Assembly: GCA_028695865.1 (NCBI GenBank)
Contig: JAQVID010000049.1
Span: forward strand, 1 to 10,832
Reading direction: 5' to 3'
Origin: Thermoguttaceae bacterium
GTDB lineage: Bacteria > Planctomycetota > Planctomycetia > Pirellulales > Thermoguttaceae
DNA length: 10,832 bases
Both the position numbers and the translations under genes were made by a program. How positions within the stretch are numbered: position 1 is the stretch's first letter; every line of letters starts with the position of its first letter. This document shows, one piece after another, positions 1 through 5,989 of the stretch. Under the pieces are notes generated by a model. That model had not been told where the DNA came from, did no database searches, and saw only the letters and a program-made list of their open reading frames with translations.

Positions 1-843
1 CGTATCGAACACGGCGGTATAAAGGGCAATCATGGCGCCGTCGCCGTAACCACCCAGCGTAATTCGGGATTGCGTTTTGCCTGACTCGTCGAGACCCAGT
101 TGCCAACTGTCGATCAACGCCCGAATCGTTTCGACTTCATATCCGATCACATGGCGGCCAACCTCCCAGGCGGATTGGAAGAGAGCTTCCCGGGCAGGAT
201 AGTCAACGGGCCGATTGGTCAGGCGTCGGGGCTGTCGTCCGACAATGGCCGGAACGATGATCGTACACTGGCCTGAATTTGCCAAATTCGTCAAATGAGG
301 AACGCTCTTGAAATAGGCCAATGGTTCCATACCGCAATGAGGAACGGCCACGACCAGATGAGTCGGCTTTTTGTCTGTCGGAGTGATACAAACACCTTCG
401 GCGACGTAATCGTCAAAGACAAACCAGCAGACGTTCCTTGCGGAATACTTTTGTCCCGGCGGCACGTTCAGTTTTTGGTCGGCAAAAAGCAGTGTGCGCG
501 CCGCGCGAGGTTCTATCAGTCCCAACATTTGAGCAAGCTTTTCCCTTTTGGGAACCAGAAAGCTTTCGTAGTCTTGCCGTGTTGTGAAAGGATGAGTCCA
601 GCGTTTTATTCGTTCATCACGAGTTTTTTGAGTTTGTTTCAGAAGAAAGCGATCGACTCCGGCGTTCAGGATGGTGGAATAATCATGTTTCCATGTCAGA
701 AGGGACGTGCCGGGCAGGAACTCGTCGGTCTCCTGCCGAACATCGTCGCGAAACACCCAGCCGTCAGACGCTTTCGGCGGGACCGCCATGAGTGAATTCA
801 CAAAACAGACAAAAAACAGAATGGATAAAGATATAAGTCGCAT
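1..843 (-). CDS. Secreted alpha/beta-hydrolase-like protein (acetylxylan esterase / dienelactone hydrolase type), 3' part missing
   Basis: The minus-strand frame is open from an ATG at 843 to the window edge, giving 281 residues of a longer protein. Residues 1-20 are a signal peptide with a hydrophobic core (ISLSILFFVCFV) and a likely cut after LMA, so the product is exported. Residues 160-235 (LVVAVPHCGMEP, the IIVPAIVGR strand, GRHVIGYEVETIRALIDSW) follow the alpha/beta-hydrolase layout seen in planctomycete esterase-like proteins. The nucleophile elbow reads G265-Y-G-D-G269, with glycine at 267 where the family normally has serine or cysteine, so catalysis is doubtful. The catalytic acid and histidine would lie beyond the window. 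The start is supported by a weak AAGG about 12 bases upstream and by the signal peptide. It lies 238 bases downstream of miaB on the same strand. Substrate is unknown; polysaccharide deacetylation is only a family-based guess. Confidence 0.8.
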   Translation of the reverse strand, partial: MRLISLSILFFVCFVNSLMAVPPKASDGWVFRDDVRQETDEFLPGTSLLTWKHDYSTILNAGVDRFLLKQTQKTRDERIKRWTHPFTTRQDYESFLVPKREKLAQMLGLIEPRAARTLLFADQKLNVPPGQKYSARNVCWFVFDDYVAEGVCITPTDKKPTHLVVAVPHCGMEPLAYFKSVPHLTNLANSGQCTIIVPAIVGRQPRRLTNRPVDYPAREALFQSAWEVGRHVIGYEVETIRALIDSWQLGLDESGKTQSRITLGGYGDGAMIALYTAVFDT

Positions 844-1024
844 GATATGGCCCGCCTTGAAAAAATATGTTGAATCTTTTGGACACGACAGTGAATACGT
901 CTGGAGTTTTTCTTGTTCGCGTGACAAAACCCTTTGAATCGAATACAAAGATGCCGGCGCAAAAAAGAAATACTCAAAACCAAAATATATTCTAATGGAA
1001 GAAACAGGCGAATACAAGCAGACG

Positions 1025-1043
1025 CCGACCGCTTTGCGGCCGG
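1025..1043 (-). other. Short stem-loop downstream of miaB
   Basis: Eight-base arms at 1025-1032 and 1036-1043 enclose a three-base loop. On the minus strand all eight positions pair if one G-U wobble is allowed, while on the plus strand that position is an A-C mismatch, so the structure fits RNA read in the miaB direction. It lies about 40 bases past the miaB stop. No U-run follows the stem, so it is not a convincing intrinsic terminator; it may be a processing or 3'-end protecting hairpin. Confidence 0.3.
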
Positions 1044-1081
1044 AAAACTGAAAAAACTGTGGCCAAGAGCCTCAATGGGAA

Positions 1082-2545
1082 TCAAGTTGTCGATACCAGT
1101 TCGCCCATGAGCGTAAAGGGATGGGACTGGGTAATACGGACTTGAACAAGTTGCCCGGTAAGCGAAAGCTCTCCGTCGAAGACGACGATACGATCGCAAG
1201 GCGTTCGCCCCGTTAACTGAACCACGGCGGTATCGTTTACCGGTCGGGCATGAAGACGGTTTTGATCAACCGTCAAGGCAAGTAAAGGCGGCTGTTCCTG
1301 TTTTTCTTCTTTGACCTGCGAACGACTGGGCCCTTCGACAAGGATTTCGACCGTGCGCCCGACGAATTGCCTGTTGGCCGCGGTACTGATTTCGGTCTGC
1401 AAGTCGAGTAGTTCATTATTACGGCGCTTCTTGTCCGCTTCCGATACAGTATCCTCAAATTCGAGCGCCGATTTCGTTCCTTCTCGTGGAGAGTATTTGA
1501 AAATGAAACTGTTTTTGAATAGCCCGTAACGAACCAGTTCGACCGTTTGCTCAAATTCTTCTTCCGTCTCGCCGCAGAAGCCAACGATAAAATCGCTCGT
1601 AACCGAAACGCCGGGGATGATCGAGTAAATCCGGTCCAAAAGATCGCGGTATTCTTCAACCGTATACATTCGTCTCATTCGCTTCAGCACCGAATTGGCG
1701 CCATGCTGTGCCGGTACATGAATAAACGGCATGACCTTCGGCAGATCGCGAACCGCCTGAAGAAGTTCGTCCGTCATGCCGGTCGGATAATTGCTTACGA
1801 AACGAATTCGTTCAATACCGTCAATCGCGTTGACACGTTCGAGCAGATCGGCCATGACAAGCCGTCGCCCGTTTTCGTCGAATCGCCAATTGTTGACCGT
1901 CTGACCAATGAGTGTCACTTCACGGCATCCCTGACCCGCCAGCGTCGTAATTTCGGATATAATATCGGCGGCCGGCCGACTTTGTTCGGGTCCTCTTACC
2001 CGGGGAACAATACAGTAAGAACAAAACTTGTTGCAGCCAAACATAATGCGAACCATCGCCTGATGGACACTCATGCGGACCAGAGGAAGCCGAATCGGAT
2101 CATGCAGATGAAAACTGTCTTTGATCTCGGCTGCCGAATGACGGTCAACATCGCGGTCAAGACTGACTTCCATGACTTGCTCGTGCGTCAGAAGCGCAGT
2201 GGCAATCAGTTCCGGAAGTCGGGCAAGCCGTCCAGGTCCCATCACAAGATCGACATGAGGAGCCCGGCGGAAAATCTTCTTTTGATCCTTTTGAGCCATA
2301 CAGCCCATAACACCCAATATACCGTCAGGATGATATTCTTTCCAATGCTTGAGTCGGCCAAGGGCACTGTAGACTTTTTCTTCGGCGTGTTCCCGAACAC
2401 TGCACGTATTGAAGAGAATAATATCGGCGTCTTTGCTTTGCGCGGCACTCTCGTAACCGCAACCGATCAACTCGGCCGCCGCCAATTCGCTGTCCAGTAC
2501 GTTCATTTGGCAACCGACCGTCTCGATAAAAAACTTTTTGTTCAT
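1082..2545 (-). CDS. miaB: tRNA-2-methylthio-N6-dimethylallyladenosine synthase MiaB
   Basis: A 487-residue radical-SAM methylthiotransferase that converts i6A37 to ms2i6A37 in tRNAs reading U-starting codons, acting in the cytoplasm. All three family domains are visible. The N-terminal UPF0004 domain (about 3-130) has the auxiliary-cluster cysteines C12 (TVGCQMN), C48 (NTCSVRE) and C82 (MGCMAQ). The radical-SAM domain carries the FGCNKFCSYCIVPRVRGPE signature, with C171, C175 and C178 binding the SAM cluster. The TRAM domain (about 393-487) ends with GRTPCDRIVVFDGELSLTGQ. NTCSVRE and the RGPEQSRP continuation are MiaB-type rather than MtaB or RimO. About 25-30 extra residues (roughly 408-441) sit inside the TRAM domain between EGPSR and QLTGRT. 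The start codon overlaps the stop of the upstream 435-residue gene as ATGA, which suggests translational coupling; no good ribosome binding site is seen. Confidence 0.97.
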   Translation of the reverse strand: MNKKFFIETVGCQMNVLDSELAAAELIGCGYESAAQSKDADIILFNTCSVREHAEEKVYSALGRLKHWKEYHPDGILGVMGCMAQKDQKKIFRRAPHVDLVMGPGRLARLPELIATALLTHEQVMEVSLDRDVDRHSAAEIKDSFHLHDPIRLPLVRMSVHQAMVRIMFGCNKFCSYCIVPRVRGPEQSRPAADIISEITTLAGQGCREVTLIGQTVNNWRFDENGRRLVMADLLERVNAIDGIERIRFVSNYPTGMTDELLQAVRDLPKVMPFIHVPAQHGANSVLKRMRRMYTVEEYRDLLDRIYSIIPGVSVTSDFIVGFCGETEEEFEQTVELVRYGLFKNSFIFKYSPREGTKSALEFEDTVSEADKKRRNNELLDLQTEISTAANRQFVGRTVEILVEGPSRSQVKEEKQEQPPLLALTVDQNRLHARPVNDTAVVQLTGRTPCDRIVVFDGELSLTGQLVQVRITQSHPFTLMGELVSTT

Positions 2546-3849
2546 GACCGCTTTGCGTCGTTATTCGTTCGAAGGGTTTTCAAAAAGGACAAAAGAGAAT
2601 CCTGTTGACGAGGCGACAGGGTCTGGCAAAAATCTTGCAAGCCGTCTGTTTCGTTCTGATACGTCGCTGAATTTCGGGGCTCATCCGGCTCATAGGTCGG
2701 CTCACAGGCTGAATCAAGGGCCGGATCGAAAAAAAACGACGAATCGACAAGCCGTTTTTGCCGGACCAGGGATACGAAACTTTCGAAAATGGGATATTCC
2801 CCCAAAATCGATTGAGTCCGTCCGCACACGTCGTCAACTTCGTCTTTTGATATTATATCGACTTCAGGCGAAAATTGAACCACCGGCGGCAGCCCCGGCT
2901 CGTTCTCTTCTGGCGTTTCGGCTTCCTGATCGACAAAAGAGTGAATTGTCGATTGTTCGCACTGATAATCAATGATTGTATCAATATGATATTCTCCCGA
3001 AAAGGAAATGGTTGTCAGTCCGGAGAAATCCGTGGGAAAAACGGACATTTGCGGTTCAATCACCGCTTCCGGCGCGGAGGTACTGATCATCGCGCCATCG
3101 TTCGGAATATTTTCGAACAGAGCAACTTCTGGAACAGAATGTACCACGGACGCTTCGGCTTGTTGCTCTTTTTCGACCGGCTCAATATTGTTGGGAACGT
3201 CTTCAGGTAAAACGTCTTCGGGTAAAACGTCTTCAGGTGAAACGTCTTCGGGTAAAACGTCTTCTGGTAAAACGTCTTCTGGTAAAACGTCTTCTGGTAA
3301 AACGTCTTCTGGTAAAACGTCTTCTGGTGAAACGTCTTCGGGTAAAACGTCTTCAGGTGAAACGTCTTCAGGTGAAACGTCTTCAGGTGAAACGTCTTCG
3401 GGTGAAACGTCTTCGGGTAAAACATCTTCTGGTGAAACGTCTTCGGGTAAAACGTCTTCAGGCGACGGCCCAACGGTTGAAACTGTTTCCGCTGTTTCGT
3501 CTGGTATTTGAACGATCTCGTCTGGTTCCGGAACAATTTTACCGACCACGGGCACCGGTTCTGATTCACATTCCTCTTCGCCGTCGTAAAGCGGATATTC
3601 CACCCGGGCAACAGGCGTGCCCGACACGGAAACGGGTTTGGCCTGATTGTTGACACTGGAAATTGGTCGAAGTTTCTGAAGCTGAAGTTGGAGGGCAGCC
3701 GTACAAACAGAATCCGCGTGACTGGAATCGGTATCCTCATCCGGCAAGCCCGAGATATATTGCGACAGGGGCTTTTGTTCGTCGAAGACGGACATCATGC
3801 CCGAGCGCGAGTCGGAAACCGGAAGGGAAGGGGATGTGTTCTGTTGCAT
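2542..3849 (-). CDS. Acidic protein of unknown function with 18 tandem PEDV[L/S] pentapeptides
   Basis: A 435-residue protein I do not recognise. There is no signal peptide or membrane segment, so it is probably cytoplasmic. Residues 1-129 are polar and rich in Pro, Ser, Asp and Glu. Residues 130-219 are 18 uninterrupted pentapeptides PEDVL or PEDVS, the last ending in P. Residues 220-435 are acidic and look largely disordered until two helix-like stretches near the C terminus (IFESFVSLVRQKRLVDSSFFFDP and the LQDFC-to-LRTNN region). The gene ends in a 4-base ATGA overlap with miaB, so the two are probably one transcript. A TATAAT box lies 7 bases before the ATG and no Shine-Dalgarno site is at usable distance, hinting at a leaderless mRNA. 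The repeat frame is also open in other frames, but only this one carries the coupling and extends through the flanks. Function unknown; a spacer or scaffold role is only a guess from composition. Confidence 0.85.
   Translation of the reverse strand: MQQNTSPSLPVSDSRSGMMSVFDEQKPLSQYISGLPDEDTDSSHADSVCTAALQLQLQKLRPISSVNNQAKPVSVSGTPVARVEYPLYDGEEECESEPVPVVGKIVPEPDEIVQIPDETAETVSTVGPSPEDVLPEDVSPEDVLPEDVSPEDVSPEDVSPEDVSPEDVLPEDVSPEDVLPEDVLPEDVLPEDVLPEDVLPEDVSPEDVLPEDVLPEDVPNNIEPVEKEQQAEASVVHSVPEVALFENIPNDGAMISTSAPEAVIEPQMSVFPTDFSGLTTISFSGEYHIDTIIDYQCEQSTIHSFVDQEAETPEENEPGLPPVVQFSPEVDIISKDEVDDVCGRTQSILGEYPIFESFVSLVRQKRLVDSSFFFDPALDSACEPTYEPDEPRNSATYQNETDGLQDFCQTLSPRQQDSLLSFLKTLRTNNDAKRS
3193..3462 (-). 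repeat. 15-bp coding minisatellite, 18 units
   Basis: Eighteen head-to-tail 15-bp units, 270 bp in all, encode PEDV followed by Leu or Ser (Pro in the last). Read on the minus strand the unit is CCN-GAA-GAC-GTT-TTA or -TCA. Variation is almost confined to the proline third base (T, C or A) and the single T/C change that switches Leu to Ser. One unit carries an extra change (ACATCTT instead of ACGTCTT on the plus strand, around 3423). Such uniformity at silent sites indicates recent expansion by slippage or unequal recombination. Confidence 0.97.
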
Positions 3850-3856
3850 AAAACAA

Positions 3857-3885
3857 ATTATACTGCAAATATCCTTGTTTGTACA
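3857..3885 (-). promoter_or_regulatory. Candidate promoter of the PEDV-repeat gene and miaB, possibly leaderless
   Basis: On the minus strand TGTACA (3885-3880) is followed after 17 bases by a perfect TATAAT (3862-3857). The expected transcription start is about 7 bases downstream, which falls on or one base before the ATG at 3849. The -35 box matches 4 of 6 sigma-70 positions. A second TATAAT sits 50 bases further upstream (3912-3907) but lacks a good -35 partner. Confidence 0.5.
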
Positions 3886-4040
3886 TTATCTTGCAATTTG
3901 AGCCAGATTATACTGTCGGCATACTCCAGCGTATATCATTCTTCGGCTATCGAGGCATGAGAAGTCAAGCGAAAAACATAAAATTATGCTTCATGTCAAC
4001 TGATTGTAGCGATTGATTTGCTTGTTGTGTTAAAATAGGC

Positions 4041-4069
4041 AAGTCCGTATAGGAATGTGTCACGCAAAG
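4041..4069 (+). repeat. 29-bp direct repeat, copy A
   Basis: Begins AAGTCCGTATAGG and ends GTGTCACGCAAAG. It matches copy B at 4445-4473 at 27 of 29 positions. It runs on into a CGCAAAG-rich tail (CGCCAAGACGCAAAGAAGG) of the kind found as dispersed non-coding repeats in various bacterial genomes. Confidence 0.9.
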
Positions 4070-4139
4070 CCGCCAAGACGCAAAGAAGGAAAGAAGATAT
4101 TTTTAACTACCCATGACCAAAAGTTATGCGGTTTTCCCC

Positions 4140-4170
4140 AAAATCCCAACCCCGTAGGGGTTGGGATTTT
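4140..4170. terminator. 14-bp perfect stem-loop with T-runs, terminator-like in both directions
   Basis: A perfect 14-bp stem (arms 4140-4153 and 4157-4170) closes a three-base GTA loop. Arms end in AAAA and TTTT, so either strand gives a GC-rich stem followed by U residues; five T follow on the plus strand. It is about 300 bases beyond the transporter stop and could end that transcript. The 15-nt core 4148-4162 recurs in reverse orientation at 4236-4250, so it may be part of a repeat family rather than a dedicated terminator. Confidence 0.55.
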
Positions 4171-4192
4171 TCGGGGGGGGGGAACCGTGTAA

Positions 4193-4250
4193 CAGGGGTA
4201 CGGCCTGACGGCCGAACCCCTGCCTACCATACGGAAACCCCTACGGGGTT
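4193..4250 (-). repeat. 58-bp double-hairpin repeat element, copy 1
   Basis: Read on the minus strand: a 6-bp hairpin AACCCC-GTA-GGGGTT (4250-4236), a 13-base linker TCCGTATGGTAGG, then a hairpin with 13-base arms (4222-4210 and 4205-4193, one mismatch) and a 4-base loop. The second copy is at 10685-10743 on the plus strand, with the same order and spacing and an identical 13-base 3' arm. No protein or known RNA family is recognised. Confidence 0.8.
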
Positions 4251-4251
4251 G

Positions 4252-4271
4252 CTCCGCTGCAATACGCGGAG
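4252..4271. other. 6-bp stem-loop next to repeat copy 1
   Basis: Arms CTCCGC (4252-4257) and GCGGAG (4266-4271) close an eight-base loop. It directly abuts the 4236-4250 hairpin and belongs to the same hairpin cluster. Confidence 0.5.
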
Positions 4272-4307
4272 TGTAAAAGCAGTGTTCGCACGGTGACGCC
4301 GCGGCCT

Positions 4308-4331
4308 TTCCGGGATCGCTTGCGACCGGAA
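4308..4331. other. Stem-loop with CTTG tetraloop
   Basis: Outer arms TTCCGG (4308-4313) and CCGGAA (4326-4331), a two-base GA bulge, an inner TCG/CGA stem and a CTTG loop. CUUG is a stable RNA tetraloop. It is part of the same hairpin cluster. Confidence 0.45.
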
Positions 4332-4392
4332 TATACGGACTATTGGTACTGATTCAAACCGCACTGGCCCTAATTGCGCTCGCTTCATATAC

Positions 4393-4418
4393 GGGCATGA
4401 TGAATTTTCATCGTGCCC
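4393..4418 (+). other. 11-bp stem-loop with one wobble pair
   Basis: Arms 4393-4403 and 4408-4418 pair over 11 positions around a four-base ATTT loop. One position is U-G on the plus strand but A-C on the minus strand, which favours plus-strand RNA if it is transcribed. Confidence 0.45.
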
Positions 4419-4444
4419 CAAATCAAGGTCCATCACGACCAACA

Positions 4445-4473
4445 AAGCCCGTAAAGGAATGTGTCACGCAAAG
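4445..4473 (+). repeat. 29-bp direct repeat, copy B
   Basis: Begins AAGCCCGTAAAGG and ends GTGTCACGCAAAG, with two differences from copy A 404 bp away. It ends one base before the stop codon of the transporter gene (4475-4477), so it marks the exact edge between gene and hairpin block. Confidence 0.9.
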
Positions 4474-4474
4474 G

Positions 4475-5428
4475 TCAGGACTGTGTATTGAAGTTGGCGG
4501 TTTGGGGCTGCTTCAGGGCAATAAGTACGACTGAAGCGAGAATAAGAACAATTCCGCAGGCGATTCGAGGTGTGAGTGTTTCATGAAATACCGTTACCCC
4601 AAAGAATACCGCGGTAAGAGGTTCAAGGGCACCGATGATCGATGTTCCGGTTGCGCCCAATCGCGGAAGGGCCAGCGATGTAAAACCAATACTGGTCGCG
4701 GTCGAAATGAGCGAAAGTCCGGCAATGTTCAACGCGACAAAAGGAGAAAACGAGCCTTGAAATCCCCAGCCGGCATGGATTCGCGCAAAGAAGAATAAAA
4801 GACAGAAGAAAACGACGTAAAATGTTAATTTTACGGGGTCTATCGATTTTACGCAACTTAATCTGTTTACGGTAACAAGATAAACACCGTAAGACAAAGC
4901 AGATAAAAGGACGTAAATGATCCCAATCAGACTGAGGAATCCCCCGGCGGATGTCCGACACAACAGACCGACTCCGATACACGAAAGAAGAATGCAAAAT
5001 ACAACACTTGAGGTTATCCGCTCGCGAAATCCAATGGCCATGATCGGGACGACCATCATCGGGTAGACAAATAAAAGAGTCGAGGCAATGCCCGCGTCCA
5101 TTTTGGTATAACTCAAGAACAGAAAACAGGATGTGCACGCAAATAACAGTCCGCAAATAATACAGCCGCCCAGTTCTTTTCGGGTCAGCCGGAAGTGTTG
5201 TTTCCGCAACTTTACGAGAAGCCCCAAGAGAATCGTCGCGGGCAAATATCGAACAAAAAGCACAGAATCGACGTCAAATCCGTTGGCGTAAAGCGGCAAC
5301 GCAAAAAGCGGATTCATTCCATACGTTACGGCGGCAATAATCGCAAACACAACGCCGCTGTAGCCGGACCGCGTCTGGCTAGTGACGCCCACAACTTCAC
5401 CTGCTCTCTTTTCGCAAGAAGAACCCAT
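4475..5428 (-). CDS. EamA / drug-metabolite-transporter superfamily permease
   Basis: A 317-residue inner-membrane protein with about ten hydrophobic helices (roughly 26-43, 55-73, 86-107, 112-131, 140-156, 163-186, 199-216, 228-249, 258-280, 287-306), the usual layout of two tandem EamA domains. Family hallmarks are the start of the first repeat (AIIAAVTYGMNPLF), the end of the first repeat (ASTLLFVYPMMVVPIMA, RERIT) and the end of the second (GALEPLTAVFFGVTVFHETLT). These proteins export or exchange small metabolites by secondary transport; the substrate cannot be read from sequence. The start is uncertain: ATG at 5428 has no ribosome binding site, an in-frame TTG at 5455 adds nine residues, and a GTG at 5392 has AGGTGA five bases upstream and would still precede the first helix. 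It is the first minus-strand gene of the left half. Confidence 0.88.
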   Translation of the reverse strand: MGSSCEKRAGEVVGVTSQTRSGYSGVVFAIIAAVTYGMNPLFALPLYANGFDVDSVLFVRYLPATILLGLLVKLRKQHFRLTRKELGGCIICGLLFACTSCFLFLSYTKMDAGIASTLLFVYPMMVVPIMAIGFRERITSSVVFCILLSCIGVGLLCRTSAGGFLSLIGIIYVLLSALSYGVYLVTVNRLSCVKSIDPVKLTFYVVFFCLLFFFARIHAGWGFQGSFSPFVALNIAGLSLISTATSIGFTSLALPRLGATGTSIIGALEPLTAVFFGVTVFHETLTPRIACGIVLILASVVLIALKQPQTANFNTQS

Positions 5429-5770
5429 AAAACTTAAAACGACTTTCAAAAACAATGGTGTTTGCCGGCGCCGCGAATGAATTTACGAACAAATTCACTC
5501 CTTCGACAGATTTGCCTGTATGACTTTGTCTTAACTCCGGGAACAATTTCAGCAGGCCTTATTATTATATCGCTCAACTTCTTGCTGTCTATCCGTTGTA
5601 ACATGTTGGCACAGAAAGACTCCACCGCAGAAAATAATTAGCGCATAAAACAAGTTTTGAACATATATTTAAATATGGTGCAAATACTTTGTCTGTACCA
5701 CTTATTGTTTAGTGTAATCGCAATGTTTCGCTTTTTAGGAATTTTTTACAGTGTTTAGAGGCGTTTTAGC

Positions 5771-5799
5771 TTGACAAAGGTATGTATTCCGTTTATCTT
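5771..5799 (+). promoter_or_regulatory. Candidate sigma-70-type promoter of the sensor-kinase operon
   Basis: A consensus TTGACA (5771-5776) is followed after 17 bases by TATCTT (5794-5799), 4 of 6 matches to TATAAT. A perfect TATAAT at 5801-5806 is at a 24-base spacing, too far for the same -35. It implies a leader of about 180 bases before the ATG at 5990. Confidence 0.5.
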
Positions 5800-5818
5800 A
5801 TATAATATATGGAATACA
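5783..5818. promoter_or_regulatory. Inverted repeat over the -10 region, possible operator
   Basis: Perfect 8-bp arms TGTATTCC (5783-5790) and GGAATACA (5811-5818) are separated by 20 bp, giving half-sites 28 bp centre to centre, close to three helical turns minus a fraction. The pair brackets the -10 element of the promoter above, a classic place for a repressor or autoregulator. Confidence 0.4.
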
Positions 5819-5989
5819 CCTTTCCGCCTCATGCAGGGTCTGTCCAACGTGTTGTGGTTTTAAAAGTACCATGTTGCGCGACTGAAGGAGGAACGAAATT
5901 CGGGGATATTTATTGTCCTGTTAATCCTTGTCCTGTACAATCGCATTCCAGTTTATCATCCAATTTATAACCTATGGGGATTTTCGTTA

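Larger units (their letters stand above)
3850..4474. other. 625-bp intergenic region with promoter-like site and hairpin-rich repeat block
   Basis: No credible gene lies here; the open frames seen are short and match nothing recognisable. The part next to the acidic-protein gene (3850-4040) is AT-rich and holds two TATAAT boxes on the minus strand. The rest (4041-4473) is a block of stem-loops bounded by 29-bp direct repeats, described in separate entries. The block stops one base before the transporter stop codon. It could serve as the 3' end of the transporter transcript, as a dispersed repeat cluster, or both. Confidence 0.7.
5429..5989. other. AT-rich intergenic region between divergent genes
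   Basis: This is the divergent gap between the transporter (minus) and the hybrid sensor (plus). The stretch 5560-5760 is strongly AT-rich and non-coding, with a perfect 12-bp palindrome ATATTTAAATAT at 5665-5676. A promoter-like site and dyad are at 5771-5818. From 5864 on, the sensor reading frame is already open without a usable start codon. A 33-codon minus-strand open frame at 5498-5397 is noted separately. Confidence 0.65.

Noticed and set aside
295..937. Two plus-strand frames (295-795 and 707-937)
   Set aside because: Antisense to the signal-peptide-bearing hydrolase frame, which has family motifs.
798..1199. 133-codon minus-strand frame between miaB and the hydrolase gene
   Set aside because: It overlaps the miaB 3' end in another frame and has no ribosome binding site or protein-like composition.
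1547..2608. 353-codon plus-strand open frame
   Set aside because: Antisense to miaB, whose cluster cysteines and domain order are unmistakable; the plus-strand product has no recognisable features.
3008..3511. Plus-strand and other-frame open frames through the 15-bp repeats (SSGKT-type and KRLRV-type repeats)
   Set aside because: A repeat length divisible by three keeps several frames open at once; only the minus-strand PEDV frame extends coherently on both sides and couples to miaB.
4041..4473. CRISPR array
   Set aside because: Only two direct repeats 404 bp apart, with structured rather than spacer-like sequence between, and no cas genes.
4224..4534. Short frames (4445-4224 minus, 4343-4534 plus) in the hairpin block
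   Set aside because: They run through stem-loops and direct repeats, and translate to nothing recognisable.
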